A stretch of 64,000 bases of DNA from assembly GCF_000182565.1 (NCBI RefSeq), contig NW_015971545.1, positions 818,208-882,207 on the forward strand. Reading direction: 5' to 3'. Position numbers and translations under genes: made by a program. Positions 32,192-44,239 of this stretch are shown here, piece after piece (within the stretch, counting starts at the first letter, position 1; each line of letters begins with the position of its first letter). The stretch is from Spizellomyces punctatus DAOM BR117 (taxonomy: Eukaryota; Chytridiomycota; Chytridiomycetes; Spizellomycetales; Spizellomycetaceae). Below the pieces are notes generated by a model. It saw nothing but the letters and a program-made list of their open reading frames with translations. It made no database searches and had not been told where the DNA came from.

Positions 32192-33228
32192 CTATGTGGT
32201 CGGGATTTCTATGATTGTATCCGATGCTTCGCGGTCAGTGCCAGCATGGTTGGGTAATGGGATGGGTGCTAACGGGGGAGGAACATCAGAGGACGGTACA
32301 GCTGTTGCAGTCCTCACAGGAAGTTCCTCATGAAGCAGGGAAGCCTCCAAATACCAATTAGGTTATTGGATATTTAGGAATTGCAAAAAAAAAGGTAACA
32401 CCTACCTGTCCTCCATTTACCGCTAGGTTTTGCTTTGAGCGTCGCCAGTAACGGTAGCCAACCACAGCCCCAGTAATAATGTAAGCGCCCACCAAAGCAG
32501 CTATAATACCCGGGACAAGTCCCCTATGCGCCTCATCTGGGACCACCCTCCAATTGGGTGTCGTTTGTCCTGTCGACCACGGCGCTCTCGGATCCCACAA
32601 CCCAGTGACTTTAGTTGCATCGGGGACGCCAGAGCGCAATTGGCATTCCTTGTTCCTCCATGATATGTACGCGCAACTAGATATGTTTTGACAGTGGGAT
32701 AGGCATTCTTCAAGAGTAATTGGGGCCCTGTCTGGTGGGGAGGTGATGGTTGTCAGATTTTGGGATGGAAAGCTGGCAGGTAGGTCACCAAGGAGAGGGT
32801 AGTCAGGAGACGAGAGAAAGACCGTAGTGTACTTTGCCTGCTTGATTGGAGTATGTCATTCGACGGTCATGAAAGCAGAGAACAAAGACATTGAATAGCG
32901 AAGCACACACCCCATTCCTATTTAAAGTTCGCAAAAAACACAGAGTCCCATCCCACACCCACCAATCACATCGCTGGTTCGCAACTCCACAGACATCTCC
33001 ACAGGCACAAGCGGAATTCGCCGTGACGACACGCTCTAATAGCGGCAACGCCGCGGTCGATCCTAGCGGGATGTCGATGCCCCATAGGACTCTGAACCCC
33101 ATTTTGGGCTGGGAACTGGGTGCTGGTGGACATGTTGGTGGTGGTGGTTCAGTAGGATCTACGGCGAAGATTGTGGGGAGAGTAAGAAGGAGAAGGAAGA
33201 GATATGTGCTCGCAATGGGCATGCACAT
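32192..33228 (-). CDS. Type I membrane protein with two PAN/apple-like modules
   Basis: Exons 33228-32911, 32837-32406 and 32344-32192, introns 73 and 61 nt; 300 residues. A signal peptide (MPIASTYLFLLLLTLPTIFA) is followed by a Pro-rich spacer. The first Cys-rich module has CACGDVCGVANQRCDWWVW...LCFL, the second has LEECLSHCQNISSCAYISW. A transmembrane helix (GIIAALVGAYIITGAVVGY) follows, then a ~75-residue cytosolic tail rich in Pro. The Cys and aromatic pattern fits PAN/apple-like carbohydrate- or protein-binding modules of fungal surface proteins. It is therefore a candidate cell-surface sensor or adhesin; the ligand is unknown. The start could be either of two Mets 6 bases apart. Confidence 0.65.
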
Positions 33229-34854
33229 TGGTGGTGTGGGGACAGTTTGGCGGGGAGGGGGGACGACTCCACAATGGGTTTCTTTGGATTTGATGAGATA
33301 CAGGACAAGATGATTGTGCAATGCCCTTGCAGTATATGACGTCGATTGCTCTGCTTATCTCTTTTTTGATTGTCAAAACATATCCCAAACGGAAAAATGA
33401 AGAAAACATTCATTTACCAAAACTCCTTCATCATGAGCCGAGGATATAAAAGGAGCTGGTGATGGACCATGTGGTAACGTCAATTGCTATCAGTGTGGTT
33501 GTCAAAAGGAATGTAAGCATCACAGTGACAGACTTGCATTTTGACAAGATCAAAAAGGGCGGGGAAGGCAATATCCAAAACAAGCAAAACGATAGGGGAT
33601 TGCGCAGGGCAGAAGCGACCTTTTTTTACGCCTTGGGAGCCCTTGGGTCGCCTTTTGAAAAACCGTGCTACTTTTAGAGTTGTCCCGATAATTGCTGAGT
33701 ATTTGGATTAGCCAGCTGTGGGGTGAATTGCGGCAATTGCGTTGCTTGCTACGACACATTTGCTATGCTGTTGGCTTGTAAAAATGAAAAGGGCATGGCA
33801 AGCCATTTGTTACAATTGTCGTACGATTTACACAACTGGTCTTATTTCCACGTGCATTGGCATCAACAATCCTCCTTGTAAAAGTCTGTGCAGGCAAGCA
33901 AACGCTTCAAGTTGCCGGTTAAAACTGAGAAGGAAGACGCGAATTGCTAGATGTCCAGGTTTGACGATACAGCACCTTTTTTTTTCCACTGCAGCATCAT
34001 GACAACTCATCCAATGCTGCCAGGATATGGTGTCCTCGCAACCTGAAAATATATTCTGCTGAAAAGGACGAGGAAGAAAGATCCAGCTCGTTTACATAAC
34101 AGGGATAGCTTGACATGATGTCACTCTCTTTTGCAGAACATCAAACCGTTGACATGTATAAAAGGATGCGCATTATTGTTGAAGTCGTTTGTTTGGTATT
34201 GACATTTGCAGGATGGAAACTACAAGTATGGGGCGTGTCAGAATCTTAAACTCAAATATCCTCGAGTCAGAGGATTCTAGCTAAAGCCTCCTAATGACCA
34301 ATGCTTTCGCAGTTCACGACTTCACGATCTTGTGCGTGATGTCATGTCTTTTTGATCCTGTTTCCAGAGACATGTTGCTATTGACACCCGGCGAGGTGTC
34401 TGTTCCCCACATCGCTACAAACTGGAAACTGCCATTGCCATCGTGCGGGGCACCCACTTTCCAAGAGCAGCCGTCAAAAAGCCAGTGAGTCAGGCCTTTT
34501 TTTGGGGCAGTGACAGGTTGAGGTGGGGAAAGGCCTCCAAAGCATCGCAGTCTTGTGTGGACGCGTCTGGTGGAGGGTAGTCGATTCCACTGCTTTGTCA
34601 AAACCTGTGATGTAATAAGTTACAAGACGGCTTTTTCTTTTTTGAACAGGGGCGCCAATGTGGATCGGAAGGTTGAAGGGGGCTTGACTGCTTTTGTTGC
34701 TTTTGCTCTGGACATGTTACTTTGAATACCTTTCCCAATACCGATATCTTTAGCCAGTCAGTATCCATCCCTTCGCCAACAAACAATGCACGTTTCCTCC
34801 GACCCACCCACTCGCCTTTGTGTGCGAGTAGGAGCATCGCCATCATCTCTGGAA
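33229..34854. other. 1.6-kb intergenic stretch
   Basis: No gene supported. TATA-like TATAAAAGG strings near 33444 and 34157 precede no convincing coding frame. Short frames at 33459, 33742 and 34294 are left out. A Met at 34786 could extend the DUF1769 gene. Confidence 0.45.
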
Positions 34855-36013
34855 ATGGCCCCCGTCAACGATGACTTTCATCCGATTGAATTTGATTCGC
34901 CTCATTTTACAGGACGGATATGCGTCCGGATCGTCCATTATCGCGGTATCACACCAAAAGGCCAAGAACCGCTTGATTCGACACCGTATTTTGAGGGGCG
35001 AAAGAGATATTTTTCGGTGCAGATTGAGGGCAGATTTAAGCAGCCTTGGAATGGGGACGATGTGATCTTTGGAGTTGTGTTTGAGAGAAAGTTGAGGCTG
35101 CCTCCTGGCGCTGATCTGGCATTGACCATCGCCAAGGTGTCTTTGAACGATTCCTACAGTTTTTGAAACTCAGACTGGTCTCTTCCTGGGTTAACACGGA
35201 CTTTCTTTTTTTTTCAAATAGTGGATCGATCCAGCACTCACAGCCGACCTACACGCAGACTCGCCATGGGCAATGAGTCCGATTCTCTGCGCCATGAACA
35301 TATTGAGTGTCCATCCAGCTCCATGCCTTCTCGCCCGAGACTCCTTTCTGAAAACGACGCGGATCGACCACCGAGGTCATCAAAAGACCAGGAGTGGGCT
35401 ATGGCGATTGTCATGGCCCATAGCTGGAAACGTTGATGATAAAATCAGTAATACTCTCGCGCTACCGGCTGCTGCTGAACCGTCAAATGCCCCAAATCCG
35501 GCACCGCAGCGTAAGCATGGACCTTTGAAACTGCCGCCGTGGGCGTTTGGAAATGAGCGTAGCCTGGAGGAAGATAATGCGTTAGTGACGGAAAAGGGAA
35601 AACCAGTGTCGGCAGAGAATCGGAAGGTTAGTGTTGTCTGAAAACTTACAACTCTTGTCGTAGAACTACCACTGACAGTATGTTATACTTGCAGAAACAT
35701 TTTGTAAAAGCCTCACACAGAAAAGAGTTTACCTTCTCACCAGATCATGTGTATGGATGGGGTACGCACGCAACCATTTGTTATTCTCGTTTTGTCCCTT
35801 CTTCTTATTCCCTGCATCAACCGATCAGATTTCTACAACCGATATATGGACATTGGTAACCTTCAAGTCCGTCTCCCTGGCTTCAGCGTAAATCTTGCCG
35901 ACTACTGGGATGGCCAACCACTTCGATACGTCGCTCGGTCAAGGGATGGAAAAGTAACCTTCTTTGTCGTACAGTTTGAATTGATGGATGACGCTGCTGT
36001 AGCGAATTCGTAG
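34855..36013 (+). CDS. DUF1769-family protein
   Basis: Four exons (34855-35136, 35222-35626, 35695-35761, 35829-36013); 312 residues, or 335 if started at 34786. Family marks: FTGRICVRIVHYRG near the N-terminus; PYFEGRKRYFSVQIEGRFK; LPPGADLAL and WIDPALTADLHADSPWAMSP in the middle; and the C-terminal YWDGQPLRYVARSRDGKVTF. DUF1769 proteins are widespread in fungi and of unknown function. The domain is interrupted by a Lys/Pro-rich insert of about 90 residues. No signal peptide or membrane segment. The start at MAPVNDD is chosen because the domain begins shortly after it. Confidence 0.75.
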
Positions 36014-36446
36014 ATATTCGGTTATCCGGTTATCGTTACATGGCGTAGAGTCTCTTGAGATTTAGTGTTTGACAGCGTCATCTCCTTCTACTCTATATAC
36101 TTGGGTTATTCAGCTAAAATGTAGATGGATGCCTTTCTTATGTAGATGTGTTATGGGCCAACTTTGCTATGATTTTCTGTAGAATAGTTTTCATTGTCAT
36201 ATGAAAGAGCTTTAGTGCATCAACAAAGTGAACATGTGTCGCGTATCTTTCGACCCCATTCGGGACTTGCTCATATTCTTCACCGACACTAGTTTATACA
36301 ACACAACAAAAGACCAGATATCTACACATATGTAGCACTTCTAAATACAAGACCATATGATACCCTTTCACTTCATGATATACCTTGACACGACACTTCA
36401 AAGAGAAAGACACGAGTTTCGATCAATTAAGATGTCAAACGAACAT
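36014..36446. other. Space between convergent genes
   Basis: AT-rich 3' flanks of the DUF1769 gene and the Asn-rich secreted protein gene. Nothing else seen. Confidence 0.5.
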
Positions 36447-37469
36447 CTAGACGACCTGGGCACTGGGCAAGCCGTTTTGAGCTTCCAGCGCAGTACGAGC
36501 CTTCTTGGAAGCCTGCACTTGGTTAATCTTAGCAACCAGGTCCTGCACGGCGTTGGGATCGGTGGCGCGTTGGCCAAACTGTTGAGCAGCAAGATTAATT
36601 TAATATCCATTGTAAAACATTCACCTAGCGCCAACTACTTACTTCCATGGCAGCCTTAAGCAAGATGGAACGGTCAATGTGTTCCTTGGCTCTGGCATCA
36701 TCGACGGCCTGAATGCCACTAACGGGAATTCCAATATCTGGGACTCCCGGGACAGCCAGTGTGCCTGGCACAGCGCGGAAACCAGGCGCAAGATTGCTAT
36801 TATTATTATTGCCATTATTGTTGTTGCCGTTACTGTTGTTTTGGTTGCCACTGTTGCCATTATTCTGATTATTGCCGTTGTTGTTGTTGGCTGCCGGGGA
36901 TGGACTAGTCGAGGGAGCGGGTTTGGGAGCAGTAGCCGACGGGCCCTGCTGTCCACCAGGGAGCCTCAGGGGAGTGCCACAAGGAACGTCCGTAGGAGGA
37001 TTAGGGTTCGGAGGAATCACATTAATAGGAGCGTGAGCCATCTCGTTGGCGAGCGCTCTAAGAGGTAAGCATTCATGAATGAGCGCTTGCCAGTGTGCCA
37101 TCACGATTGCAAACTCTTGAAATGATCAAACATACACTGCCCCGGGACGATCGCCAAAGTTGTCGAGCAAGGCTTGAGCCTCCCTGGTGCGTCCACAAGG
37201 ATCATTCTTGGCAGCAGCAGCCAAGATGACCCCCGTATAGCGACCAAAGATGTTGAAGCAGTTTTCACCCTTGGATCCCTGCGCACCATTCAGGGAGTTG
37301 CAAAAAGCTGATAATTTGTTTTTGGCTTGGGTAGTTTTCTGTTTAAACGCAACATTGTTTATTCCCAAGTGGACCTTTATCAATGACTTCAAGTACATAC
37401 AGGATCTTCGACGGCGGCAACGGAGGAAGCCAAAGCAAGGCATGCGACCACGACGGTAGTGACTTTCAT
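36447..37469 (-). CDS. Secreted protein with Asn/Gly-rich middle
   Basis: Four exons (37469-37401, 37338-37136, 37057-36643, 36578-36447); 272 residues. The first exon encodes a typical signal peptide (MKVTTVVVACLALASSVAAV). A ~70-residue domain with three Cys follows (FCNSL, ENCFNIF, NDPCGR), then a Pro-rich segment with one more Cys. A ~35-residue low-complexity run of Asn, Gly and Ser, e.g. NNNNGNNQNNGN, precedes a helical C-terminal region ending SAQVV. No family recognised. No GPI or wall-anchor signal is seen, so it is probably released. The Asn/Gly run comes from AAC/AAT/GGC repeats and may be length-variable. Confidence 0.65.
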
Positions 37470-38553
37470 GTTGGGATTCTTCTAAGTTCTTTGTCTATGT
37501 GTCTAGCAGGTATATATATCGAGGAGTATTTTTCAGACGGGGGGAGCGAAAGGGAGGATGACATGCTCTCTTTAAATAACTCAGCTCCCCCCAATGTCAT
37601 CCATCGTCATTCCCTCAGCAAAATGAAAAGATTCTGTAGAAACCTCCTTTGTCCATTAGAAAACCCGCTTTTTGCTGCGTTGCTTATGAAACGCGCCTTT
37701 AACTCCAAATTGGTTTTTGACCTGAAACGCGGCGGACTTTGAACTTTTTGACAGATGCTGCGTTAACCGTTTGTTACAAACACCGAGAGCCTTTGGGATG
37801 GGTTTACTTTTGATATTCCTAGTGTTTGGAAGGGAAAAGAACGGGTTTTAGATCAGCGCACAAACTAGTTGGTTGATGCGATTGCGCAGTAAAGATGAAC
37901 TTTGGGGGTGTCTACCAAAGTTGAAAGGGTCCCCTTAAGGGTTTTTAACGGCCAGCTGAGAGATGAAGGACTAAAAATGCGGCAGATTTGTTTTAATGCA
38001 CCTGCTGACGGCGAAAGGCGGCTTTCAACCTGCAACCGGAATATGATCCCTTGCTGTCTTTTCCAATTGGAAAGCGACTGGTCGATGGCGGGTTCCTTGT
38101 CGCGGGCTCTTTCGATGGCTCTGCTTCTTCCAGAGGACCACGTTCTCGCTTGCAGGTCATTTGTCGGTTTACGACCATTCTTATACATTGTTTGCTTCAG
38201 CGACATGTGCCACGCAAAAGGATACATCGCTGGCCTGTAAGGTCCAGTTTATTGCAACCCATATGAAAGCCGTAATGGGCCGTGTGCGTGTGTGCACTTG
38301 TAATGAACCTCGCAAAACATGAACTGATTCCATCCCCCTTGTGGATAAAATACAAGGGAATCCAATTGGAAACGGTGAATAGCGCACGTCTGCCGTCGTC
38401 CAACTAGAGTCGCCCATCTGCATTTCCTCATAGCATAATGCCATAACACGATAAACGGAACGATATGCCTTTACAATGTCCTTGTTTTTTGTTTTATCCG
38501 TCGCCTTTCGCAAAGTCTAGCTGTCAACATGTCCAATACGGTCGAGTAACATA
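37470..38553. other. 1.1-kb intergenic stretch
   Basis: Upstream region of the secreted-protein gene with a TATATATAT string at 37511-37519 about 45 bp before its start, then sequence without recognisable genes up to element copy 3. Confidence 0.45.
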
Positions 38554-39281
38554 GTGTGGAGGTGATTGAAAATGGCACTAAGACTCATTATTATCCGGAT
38601 AATCCGGTTAATCATATCGCATAATCAGCACCCCCTCTATTGCTCAGATTGGTGTGGCATGCATGTAATGTTTTTTTTTTTTTAAACTGCAGTGAGGCGC
38701 ATGCCGAAGGTCTATAAAAGGGGGGCCTTGCTCTCTCTCCCCTTCCTCACCAGTTCCTCGACTCTCAAACCATCTGCGCAACCCTCATCATGACTCTCAA
38801 GTCCAACCATGAGAATGCAGATGTGATGGTGCTGAGGACCTTGCCCTCCCAATGACTACAACCAACTGGAACCAGCGCAGCCTCGGAACCAACAAAGCTG
38901 CTATTATGCTGCCACATTAGTTGAGCTTGGTTGGTATGTACTGATTGCATCATTTCATTCTGTCATTCATCTCGCTGACATGCAGTTTTTTTATCCTAGT
39001 TTTTTTAGTCTCCAAGTCTTGTCACTGAACATCCTCTGGCTTGTGATGCTGCCCAGTCGATTCGCTCCTGGATGCAAGAGTCTGGCTTCAATGCCATCAA
39101 GAGTTCCAGATCAAGGCCTAGTAGGGACCGCGTGTGGTGGTGCGCAGTTATCCGGTTAGAACCAACTGTTATGTATTGCGTGTATAATTGCCTAGTAGTA
39201 GTTAGTTAGCTTTTCCGAACCGGTTGTCGCCGGTTTATTCCCTGGTGTAGTAGCTAGTGCCATTTTCTGTCACCTCTACAC
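38554..39281 (+). mobile_element. TIR element, copy 3
   Basis: A 728-bp full-length copy. TA stands at 38552-38553 on the left; the right flank reads TG where TA is expected. The TATA box is at 38713-38719. The small gene is broken: the sequence after M-R-M-Q-M has TGA where copies 1 and 2 have the first TGG of WW. It ends ~260 bp before the acyltransferase start. Confidence 0.85.
38810..38960 (+). pseudogene. Broken element-borne gene, copy 3
   Basis: Homologous to the small genes in copies 1 and 2 (ATG at 38810, then ATGCAGATG). An in-frame TGA replaces the first Trp of the conserved WWCRGPRPP motif, a further stop-creating change falls in the CRGP region, and there are small deletions. 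The GTATGT donor after TTGAGCTTGGTTG is kept. Non-functional as a protein gene. Confidence 0.5.
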
Positions 39282-39544
39282 TGTGCATTTGACGTCATGC
39301 CTCAATGGGAGATGAATTCGAATAAATGACTCGTTCGATGAGTCCTACACCGCTGAGTCACACTCAATGCATGGCCTCTCCGCTTGGCAATCGCTTGCGT
39401 TCCACCTAACGACACGCCCGTGGACGGTACTCGTCCCTTTGTCACAGTCCTGTACCAGGTAGCGCACTAGCGCGCTTCCATTGAAAAACCAATTGCGATA
39501 CCCATCCGGCGACGATCTCGGAGGCGCCTTCCAGTGCGACAACC

Positions 39545-42522
39545 ATGGCTGGACGCAACAGAAAGGCCCAAACACCAAAGCGTCATCACAAGCGGAGGAC
39601 TGGATCGCCAAGACGGCAGCCTCATGTTGATGAGACGGTTGCCCTTATTCAATCACAGAGTCGTGATGCTGATACGCGCGTGAGATCTAGAAGAAGGAGC
39701 TTCATGGATGGTCCTGTTGGACGCAAGTTTTTGGAGGTACATTGCGTTGATGTTTGCGCTAGAAAGGGCATAGTCTCGGAAGACAAAGAAAAAGATTCCT
39801 GATCTACGGGTTTTCGTCTAGTATCGTCGAGTTTTCTTTTTTGCGGGTACCTTCCTTGGAGTGATATCTACCCTTTTGGCAGCTGCAACTTTTCGACCAG
39901 CACTGAAACCGATAATGCCCATGCATCGAATGTCAGAGTTATTTTCTGGTGCTTTGGGAGATGTGGATCTGTCCGAGTTCCTTCCCGAGATTCCCGGAAT
40001 TAGTTCATATGATCTCTTGGGAAACCTGACGTCGATGTTTCAGATTCCATCACTTTTTGGAGGCACAAAGGTGGGATCGCCTGCTACCGAGTATGAGCAG
40101 TTTCTGCCTGGAGCCCGACTAGCTGGAGAAGGGCTCGCCGCAAAGGTAGGATTCACTTAATCGGCTTGCTGTCACCTCGAATGTAGATACAGATGATTTT
40201 GCATTGGCAATTCAGCACCCTGTCATCCTTATCCCTGGCATTGTGTCCACAGGACTTGAAGTGTGGAATATCCCTGTCTCGCCTAAAACTGACAGTCCTC
40301 TCGACACAAAGAATACGGGAGAGGCACAAGATCAAGCTGGTGGCCGTGCCAAAAGAAAGCCCCAGGCGAAATCAAGTGAATCAAAATCTGCACCTGCCAA
40401 GCAAACCACGGATGAAGCGGCCGCTGAGGAGATCATTGCAATGAACCGCGCTTGTGGGCAGAAATATTTTCGAAAGAGAATATGGGGAACCACAGATCAT
40501 TTCAAAGCTCTACTGTTGAACAATGCGTGCTGGGTATATCATATGATGCTAGATGAGACGACAGGGCTAGATCCGCCAGGTGTCAAATTGAGGGCAGCCC
40601 AGGGTCTTGATGCGGCGGACTATCTATTTCCTGGGTATATATTTCTTTTAGCTTTCAGTTATCTCATTTAAGAATGTTTGCTTATCTGACACCAAACGTT
40701 AGGTACTGGGTCTGGGCTAAACTTATTTCCAACCTTGGAGCTCTCGGATACGACAACAACAATAGTACGCATTCATTCCCACAAGAGTAAGCTGCATTTA
40801 TGTCATCTCACAGTTGATTTGCATCCTGTAGTGCACCTGGCAGCCTACGACTGGCGGCTCAGCTTTGCTAACCTCGAAAAACGCGATCTCTACTTTACCA
40901 AACTGAAAAATACGATTGAAATCTCGTACTTGCATGCAGGCGGGGGACCCGATGCCCGATCTGTTGTCGTGACCCACTCCATGGGCTCAACTGTTTTTAT
41001 GTATTTTATGAGCTGGATCCGCAGTGATACCGGTGCCGGCGCTGGAGAACAGTGGATTCAAAAGTATTTGAAGGATTGGGTGAACATTGCGGGGACCTTG
41101 TTGGGTGTACCAAAGGTAAGACAATGATTGGAAGAGTGCATAGTAGTCAAAGGACTCAAGCTCATTTTGTAAGGCGCTGCCAACGATGTTGTCTGGTGTG
41201 TTCCCAAGCAGTCTCCGTGACCATTATAACATAACATGACATCATCCTGTTTCACAGGAGAAATGAAGGACACTGCAATGTTGAACGGGCTTCAAGCCTT
41301 TGTCCTCGAAAACTACCTCATGACGAGAGCGCAACGTGCAAGGCTGTTCCGCTCATGGTATACACTCTGCAACCAGAGCTCATATTTCCTGCATAAACTC
41401 ACTATTTAAACCATCAGGGGAGGGCTTGCATCTATGCTACCATACGGAGGTGAAACCATCTGGGGAAGAGTAGGCCAGCCCGCTCCAGACGAAGGCGAAA
41501 CTGAGAACCCTAGTTTTGGCGAATTTCTCACATTCTATCCCGCAAAGAAAACAGTGGAAGACTCCCAGAAAACTGGAAACAGGTCCACAAAAAAGACAAT
41601 GACCCTTTCAGCTGACACCGCAGAAGAGTTTATATTGGACGTCGCCAATCGTCCATATTGGGCGGCCAACCATAAGCGTTATGTCGCCACGTCCAAGCGC
41701 CAGTTGTTGGAGGCAAAAGACGATAATACGGCGTGGACCAATCCACTTTTAACTCCTCTGCCGCATTTCTCACCAGATTTCAAGATTTATTGTCTGTACG
41801 GAACGGGCCGTAAAAGCGAACGCAAATACTTTTACAACGTTGAACCCAAAACAAACAAAAGCAGCAAAAATGATGAAAGCAAAAAGAATGGCGATAACGG
41901 CAAATATACACCAGACAACCGTGATGACGAAGAAGAAGCGAACGAAGAACTGGACTTCCATGTTGACACAACATATAGCCAAGAAGAAGCGAATATCTAT
42001 AGTGGGGTCCAGCTGACGGATGGGTTAGTTTCCCAGGTTGCATGATCTTGTTCAATATAGTATTAACCGCATTGATGACAGCGATGGCACTGTTCCCCTC
42101 ATTTCTCTTGGAGTATGTATCCCGTCGCTGCATTGATATCATACGTTTCCTAACATTGTTTTGTTGAATGTGAATAGTACATGTGCGCCAAAGGGTGGAA
42201 GCACAAACGATACAACCCGGCTCAAATACCCGTCATTACACGAGAGTTTCGTGATAAGCCAGCCGGCGCTTTTAGTCCACGAGGTGGACCCGGGAGTGCA
42301 GATCATGTTGATAGTATGTTCCACCGGCTTTCGCTATTTGATTTTCTCAAAAGTAACTGAATCTCAATGATTTTTTATTGGTATGCAGTCCTTGGCAATT
42401 ATGATATGACGGAAGATATTCTGCGAATAGTTGCGGGGAAAGTTGAAGGATTAGAAGATTCTATATTTAGTGAGATAGAGGAGATAGCAAAAAGGGTAGA
42501 ACTGCCGAATGGACTCGATTAG
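39545..42522 (+). CDS. LRO1: Phospholipid:diacylglycerol acyltransferase (Lro1 type)
   Basis: Eleven exons: 39545-39736, 39822-40145, 40216-40634, 40703-40764, 40832-41115, 41174-41195, 41258-41357, 41418-42023, 42082-42112, 42178-42313, 42389-42522; 769 residues. A basic cytosolic N-terminus is followed by one transmembrane helix (FFFAGTFLGVISTLLAAATF) and the lumenal LCAT-like domain. Family marks: HPVILIPGIVSTGLEVW, YDWRLS, nucleophile elbow HSMGS (Ser), the acidic residue in DGDGTVPL, and the histidine in DHVD near the C-terminus; the triad is complete. It transfers an acyl group from a phospholipid to diacylglycerol to make triacylglycerol in the ER. Exons 6 (22 nt) and 9 (31 nt) are very small. 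A Lys/Asn/Glu-rich insert (about residues 575-630) is unlike yeast Lro1. Confidence 0.92.
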
Positions 42523-42727
42523 CAACGCAGGCCGAAATTGATTGATCATTGGAGAAGCTTGATTTTGGTGAGAGCTCACGGTTTTGACACTGCGGCGTAT
42601 TGGACGGGGACAGGTAATTTCATTATAATCTTCATGGGTACTACTACAACATATTACAAACCGCCAATTGCACATTACTACATACATGGATTAACTAAGG
42701 ATACCAACTACATAATCGAGAGCCTAC

Positions 42728-43750
42728 TCAGCAATGCATTGCGCGCTTTACTTTTCTAAAAAACCGTCTTAGTCCCTTCTTTTGCGGTTTCGCATTTGTC
42801 GAGCTGTCATCACTGCTCAATGTAGGCGAATGCGTCAGGACCTTGACTTTGGTGTTGCCCATGGGTCTTGGACCAGCGGGTTTGCGAGTAGCTTTTGAAG
42901 TGATTTGCGGCTTTGGAGCAATTTCGGAAGATGATGGAACGTCCAAAGATGGAGCCGGAGCAGGTGTCAGTATGGGAGCCGCCACCGGTACTTCGACAAC
43001 ACCTTCATTGTACAGTTCGGATGTCAATCTTTTCCGGCGTTCAAGCGAGCTGTACGCGGAATCCAGCTGAGGATCGGTGGCATCTGGTTTCAATGTCGTT
43101 TCGGGTGGGATTTCCAGCCTGGGTATCTCGAGTTCGGGTGTCACTGACGCATTATTGGGCGCCAGATATTGTAGCAGCTTCTCTTCCTCCCATTTACTCC
43201 ACGCTGAACCAGTTTCAACTGTCATAGAACTATTGTCTAAAGACCCCTGAAGTCTTGTAATTGGCGGTCTTTTGATTGTGGGGGCAAACCGAGCATCATC
43301 TTTGAATGCTTGCACGTCGTTCAATAGCCCTTCTAGCATCATAATGGAGCGGCGAGTATGGAGGTCCTGATCAGGGACCAGAAAGGAAGATCTATCAAGT
43401 GTTCTATTTGCATAGCTGTCGACCAGACCGATTTCATCAAACGTTTCTTCTTCAATGTCTTCCTCGTCGAATGAAATGTCCGACCATATAGAGGAAGTAG
43501 AGTTGGTTCGGGTAAGAGCCGGGTGGTGGTAGACGTTCTTGCGCGGTGTCTTGTCGGGTGTGGGTTTGTCGTCCTCTTGCTGGTCTTTGTTTTGCTTCGT
43601 TTGAGTCGGACGACGAAACTTCCTCCGGGTACTCTTCCTCCTCATTCTCCTTGCAGAGGTAACGGAGGATGCTCTCCGAACGACAAGGTATCTATGTGTG
43701 GTGGCAGCTTGCGAAGGAGCCGACATTCTTATCGAGGAATTGCTGTCCAT
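42728..43750 (-). CDS. Unrecognised disordered protein with basic C-terminal tail
   Basis: A single exon of 340 residues, starting MDSNSSIRMSAPS. The N-terminus is Arg/Lys-rich (RRMRRKSTRRKFRRP), an acidic patch (ISFDEEDIEEETFDE) follows, and the middle is Pro/Thr/Ser-rich. A short helical part (RRSIMMLEGLLNDVQAFKDD) may be structured. The protein ends GLRRFFRKVKRAMHC, an amphipathic basic helix with Cys as the last residue, a plausible membrane-binding tail. Length and codon use are protein-like and it lies tail-to-tail with the acyltransferase gene. A Met at 43807 would add 19 residues. No family recognised. Confidence 0.6.
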   Translation of the reverse strand: MDSNSSIRMSAPSQAATTHRYLVVRRASSVTSARRMRRKSTRRKFRRPTQTKQNKDQQEDDKPTPDKTPRKNVYHHPALTRTNSTSSIWSDISFDEEDIEEETFDEIGLVDSYANRTLDRSSFLVPDQDLHTRRSIMMLEGLLNDVQAFKDDARFAPTIKRPPITRLQGSLDNSSMTVETGSAWSKWEEEKLLQYLAPNNASVTPELEIPRLEIPPETTLKPDATDPQLDSAYSSLERRKRLTSELYNEGVVEVPVAAPILTPAPAPSLDVPSSSEIAPKPQITSKATRKPAGPRPMGNTKVKVLTHSPTLSSDDSSTNAKPQKKGLRRFFRKVKRAMHC

Positions 43751-44239
43751 TGAAATTAGCAGATGGCCAAGAGCACAGAGGTGGGAATAAAAAAGCCAAG
43801 ACCACAACGAAGGGGCTACAACGTCCTTTCTACGTCACAGCCGAGTTAGGTAAGCGTAACGATCAGCCACATATCACGTGACAGAGCTTGAGCAGATTGG
43901 ACAGCTGGGACTTTTGGCTGACGGGAGACAGCTACTTTTGTGTTCGGGACGGGTTCGCCGTCGTTGCAGGCCATTCCCAATGCCCAAAGTCCTGAACTCC
44001 CTCCAGGACGCTCGTTCTCAAAGGAACGTTTGGGGCGGGGCAGTGCAAGTTAAATGTCAAGTGGTCAGTTGCCGATCACATACAACCGCGGTTTGCGCGT
44101 CTGCACGTGTGTAAATGAGTCAGCCCAGATCCCGCACAACTGTCGACTAGTGTATTTCTGCCTAGGCAGTACCAATTCGCCATCTTCCTAGTTGGCATCT
44201 GTTCTCCAAGAGCTCAATTTGTAGTAGCGGACAAGGACC
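43751..44239. other. Divergent upstream region
   Basis: Separates the basic-tailed protein (minus) from the mannosidase (plus), so it probably holds both promoters. No TATA box or repeat stands out. Short frames at 43878 and nearby are left out. Confidence 0.45.

Noticed and set aside
33459-34488. Short plus-strand frames after TATA-like strings
   Set aside because: No domain, signal peptide or splice pattern supports them.
42024-42060. 37-nt intron in the acyltransferase gene
   Set aside because: The next acceptor at 42081 gives a normal 58-nt intron and restores the conserved DGDGTVPL motif.
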